Assembly: GCF_000281715.2 (NCBI RefSeq)
Contig: NZ_CP124576.1
Span: 131,501-195,500 of the forward strand
Direction: 5' to 3'
DNA: 64,000 nucleotides
Source: Sphingobium sp. AP49
GTDB taxonomy: Bacteria; Pseudomonadota; Alphaproteobacteria; Sphingomonadales; Sphingomonadaceae
The position numbers and the translations under genes were made by a program. Below the pieces are notes generated by a model. The model had not been told where the DNA came from. It did not search any database and was given only the letters and a program-made list of their open reading frames with translations. This document shows positions 63,306 through 64,000 of the stretch, one piece after another. Each line of letters begins with the position of its first letter. Position 1 is the first letter of the stretch.

Positions 63306-63337
63306 AGAGGCGGACCTTGCGGTCCGCCTCTTTTTTT
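63306..63337 (+). terminator. Rho-independent terminator after the TonB-dependent receptor
   Basis: An 11-base perfect stem AGAGGCGGACC/GGTCCGCCTCT with loop TTGC and a T tail, beginning 28 bases past the receptor stop. Confidence 0.92.
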
Positions 63338-63417
63338 GTCTGCCGGATGTGGGGGCAGGGCATGACGCGACCCTGCGCAATGCCTTCCGGCCCGGGCATG
63401 TCGGGGTAAGGTGAGGC

Positions 63418-64000
63418 TCAGGCGGCCAGCGGGTGGGGGAGCTGCATCGGGACCTGGAAGCGGACGGCGATTTCTTCGGCCCAGCGTAGGACCATCCCGA
63501 TTTCCTCGCCATGAACCGCCATCGCGGTCTGGCGATCCTGGCTGCGGCGTTCGGCCCCGAACGCATCGCCGGTCTTGCTGTCGGTCGCGAATGCAGGGCC
63601 GGTCAGCATGGCGTCCATATCCGCGTTGGAAAGGGGCAAATCGAAATGTGCGACCAGGGCCACCATCGTCCGTCGCGGATCCTGCATCAAGGCTTCGCTG
63701 TCGAGCGACCGTGCGCGGGCCGGACCATATTCCCGCAACAGCCTTGCAAACAGCGCCTGTTGGGCCAGCCAGCCGACCGCTGCGGCTTGCAGATCGGTCA
63801 ATTCGAGATAGTCATGCTGTTCAAAGCCGAAGGGAATGCTGCCGTCGCGCATCTGCTTGACCAGCAACTCGCGTGCCCAGCGGCGGCTCCACAGGCCCTT
63901 GCGGGCAATTGAGGACAGATATTGCTCCAGTGGGGCGTGCAGGAACAGCGCGCGGGCATCGGGGCGCATCGCCATCATCGCCGGGATAAGGCCGTTGACG
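63418..64000 (-). CDS. Partial protein, sulfotransferase-like C-terminal part (N-terminus outside window)
   Basis: The open frame runs from the right edge to a TGA at 63418-63420, giving about 193 residues of a C-terminal fragment. It has helices such as ARALFLHAPLEQYLSSIARK and LWSRRWARELLVKQM, then AAAVGWLAQQALFARLLREY and SLDSEALMQDPRRTMVALVA, a pattern seen in the C-terminal part of sulfotransferase-like proteins ('D-E-x-L-x-x-x-P-x-x-T'). The 5'-PSB motif, if present, would be in the missing part, so function is not shown. It is convergent with the TonB-dependent receptor. Confidence 0.65.
   Translation of the reverse strand, partial: VNGLIPAMMAMRPDARALFLHAPLEQYLSSIARKGLWSRRWARELLVKQMRDGSIPFGFEQHDYLELTDLQAAAVGWLAQQALFARLLREYGPARARSLDSEALMQDPRRTMVALVAHFDLPLSNADMDAMLTGPAFATDSKTGDAFGAERRSQDRQTAMAVHGEEIGMVLRWAEEIAVRFQVPMQLPHPLAA

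Noticed and set aside
1..64000. CRISPR array or insertion sequence
   Set aside because: No spaced direct repeats and no transposase were seen; the only notable repeats are the hairpins at 41,420-41,518 and the terminators.

Overview
The window is chromosomal DNA of high GC content from an alphaproteobacterium. It is most likely a sphingomonad, probably close to Sphingobium; this is inferred from gene content and order (ubiA/rsmE/gshA, DUF721-dsbA-dsbA-smc, a large TonB-dependent receptor with sphingomonad-style sequence), and no rRNA is present to confirm it.

Region 1 (1-25,712, minus strand) is the striking part: one unbroken run of 21 genes, nearly all overlapping by 1-8 bases or separated by fewer than 25, that encodes an extracellular-type contractile injection system (eCIS, the PVC/Afp/MAC family of phage-tail-like particles). 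In transcription order it carries a DUF4255 cap/terminator protein, a beta-sandwich protein, sheath, tube, a second sheath, a second tube, a long tube-adaptor, a DUF5908 small protein, separate hub and spike proteins, a large unknown protein with a C-terminal membrane hairpin, the gp25, gp6 and gpI-like baseplate proteins, two unknown proteins that share an N-terminal domain, a tape-measure protein, a small unknown protein, an AAA+ ATPase, a coiled-coil protein, and a DUF4157 (eCIS-core) protein with a HELGH motif that runs off the left edge. No capsid, terminase, integrase or lysis genes are present, and no T6SS membrane-complex genes, so this is neither a prophage nor a T6SS. No tail fibre or PAAR tip is visible.

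Region 2 (25,713-26,240) is the junction. It is AT-richer leader DNA, then a terminator and a tRNA-Leu(CAG), and it marks the border between the injection-system locus and ordinary chromosome.

Region 3 (26,241-64,000) is a housekeeping stretch in short operons. It has a hydrolase plus TPR protein; glyoxalases I and II; a long-chain acyl-CoA ligase; ruvA-ruvB; a ClpP-like protein; two membrane proteins (DUF1345, ICMT-like); rsmE-gshA divergent from ubiA and a phospholipase D; an aminotransferase; DUF721-dsbA-dsbA-smc-ycxB divergent from mutY-nudC; pmbA-cysQ; an SGNH hydrolase and an acyltransferase; purD divergent from xseA-DUF2093-M23 peptidase; and finally a large TonB-dependent receptor with its own terminator and a truncated minus-strand gene at the right edge.

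Working together, the left 25 kb should build a complete sheath-tube-baseplate particle with an assembly ATPase and at least one candidate cargo protein. The rest serves DNA repair and segregation, glutathione-dependent detoxification, ubiquinone and lipid synthesis, and envelope upkeep.
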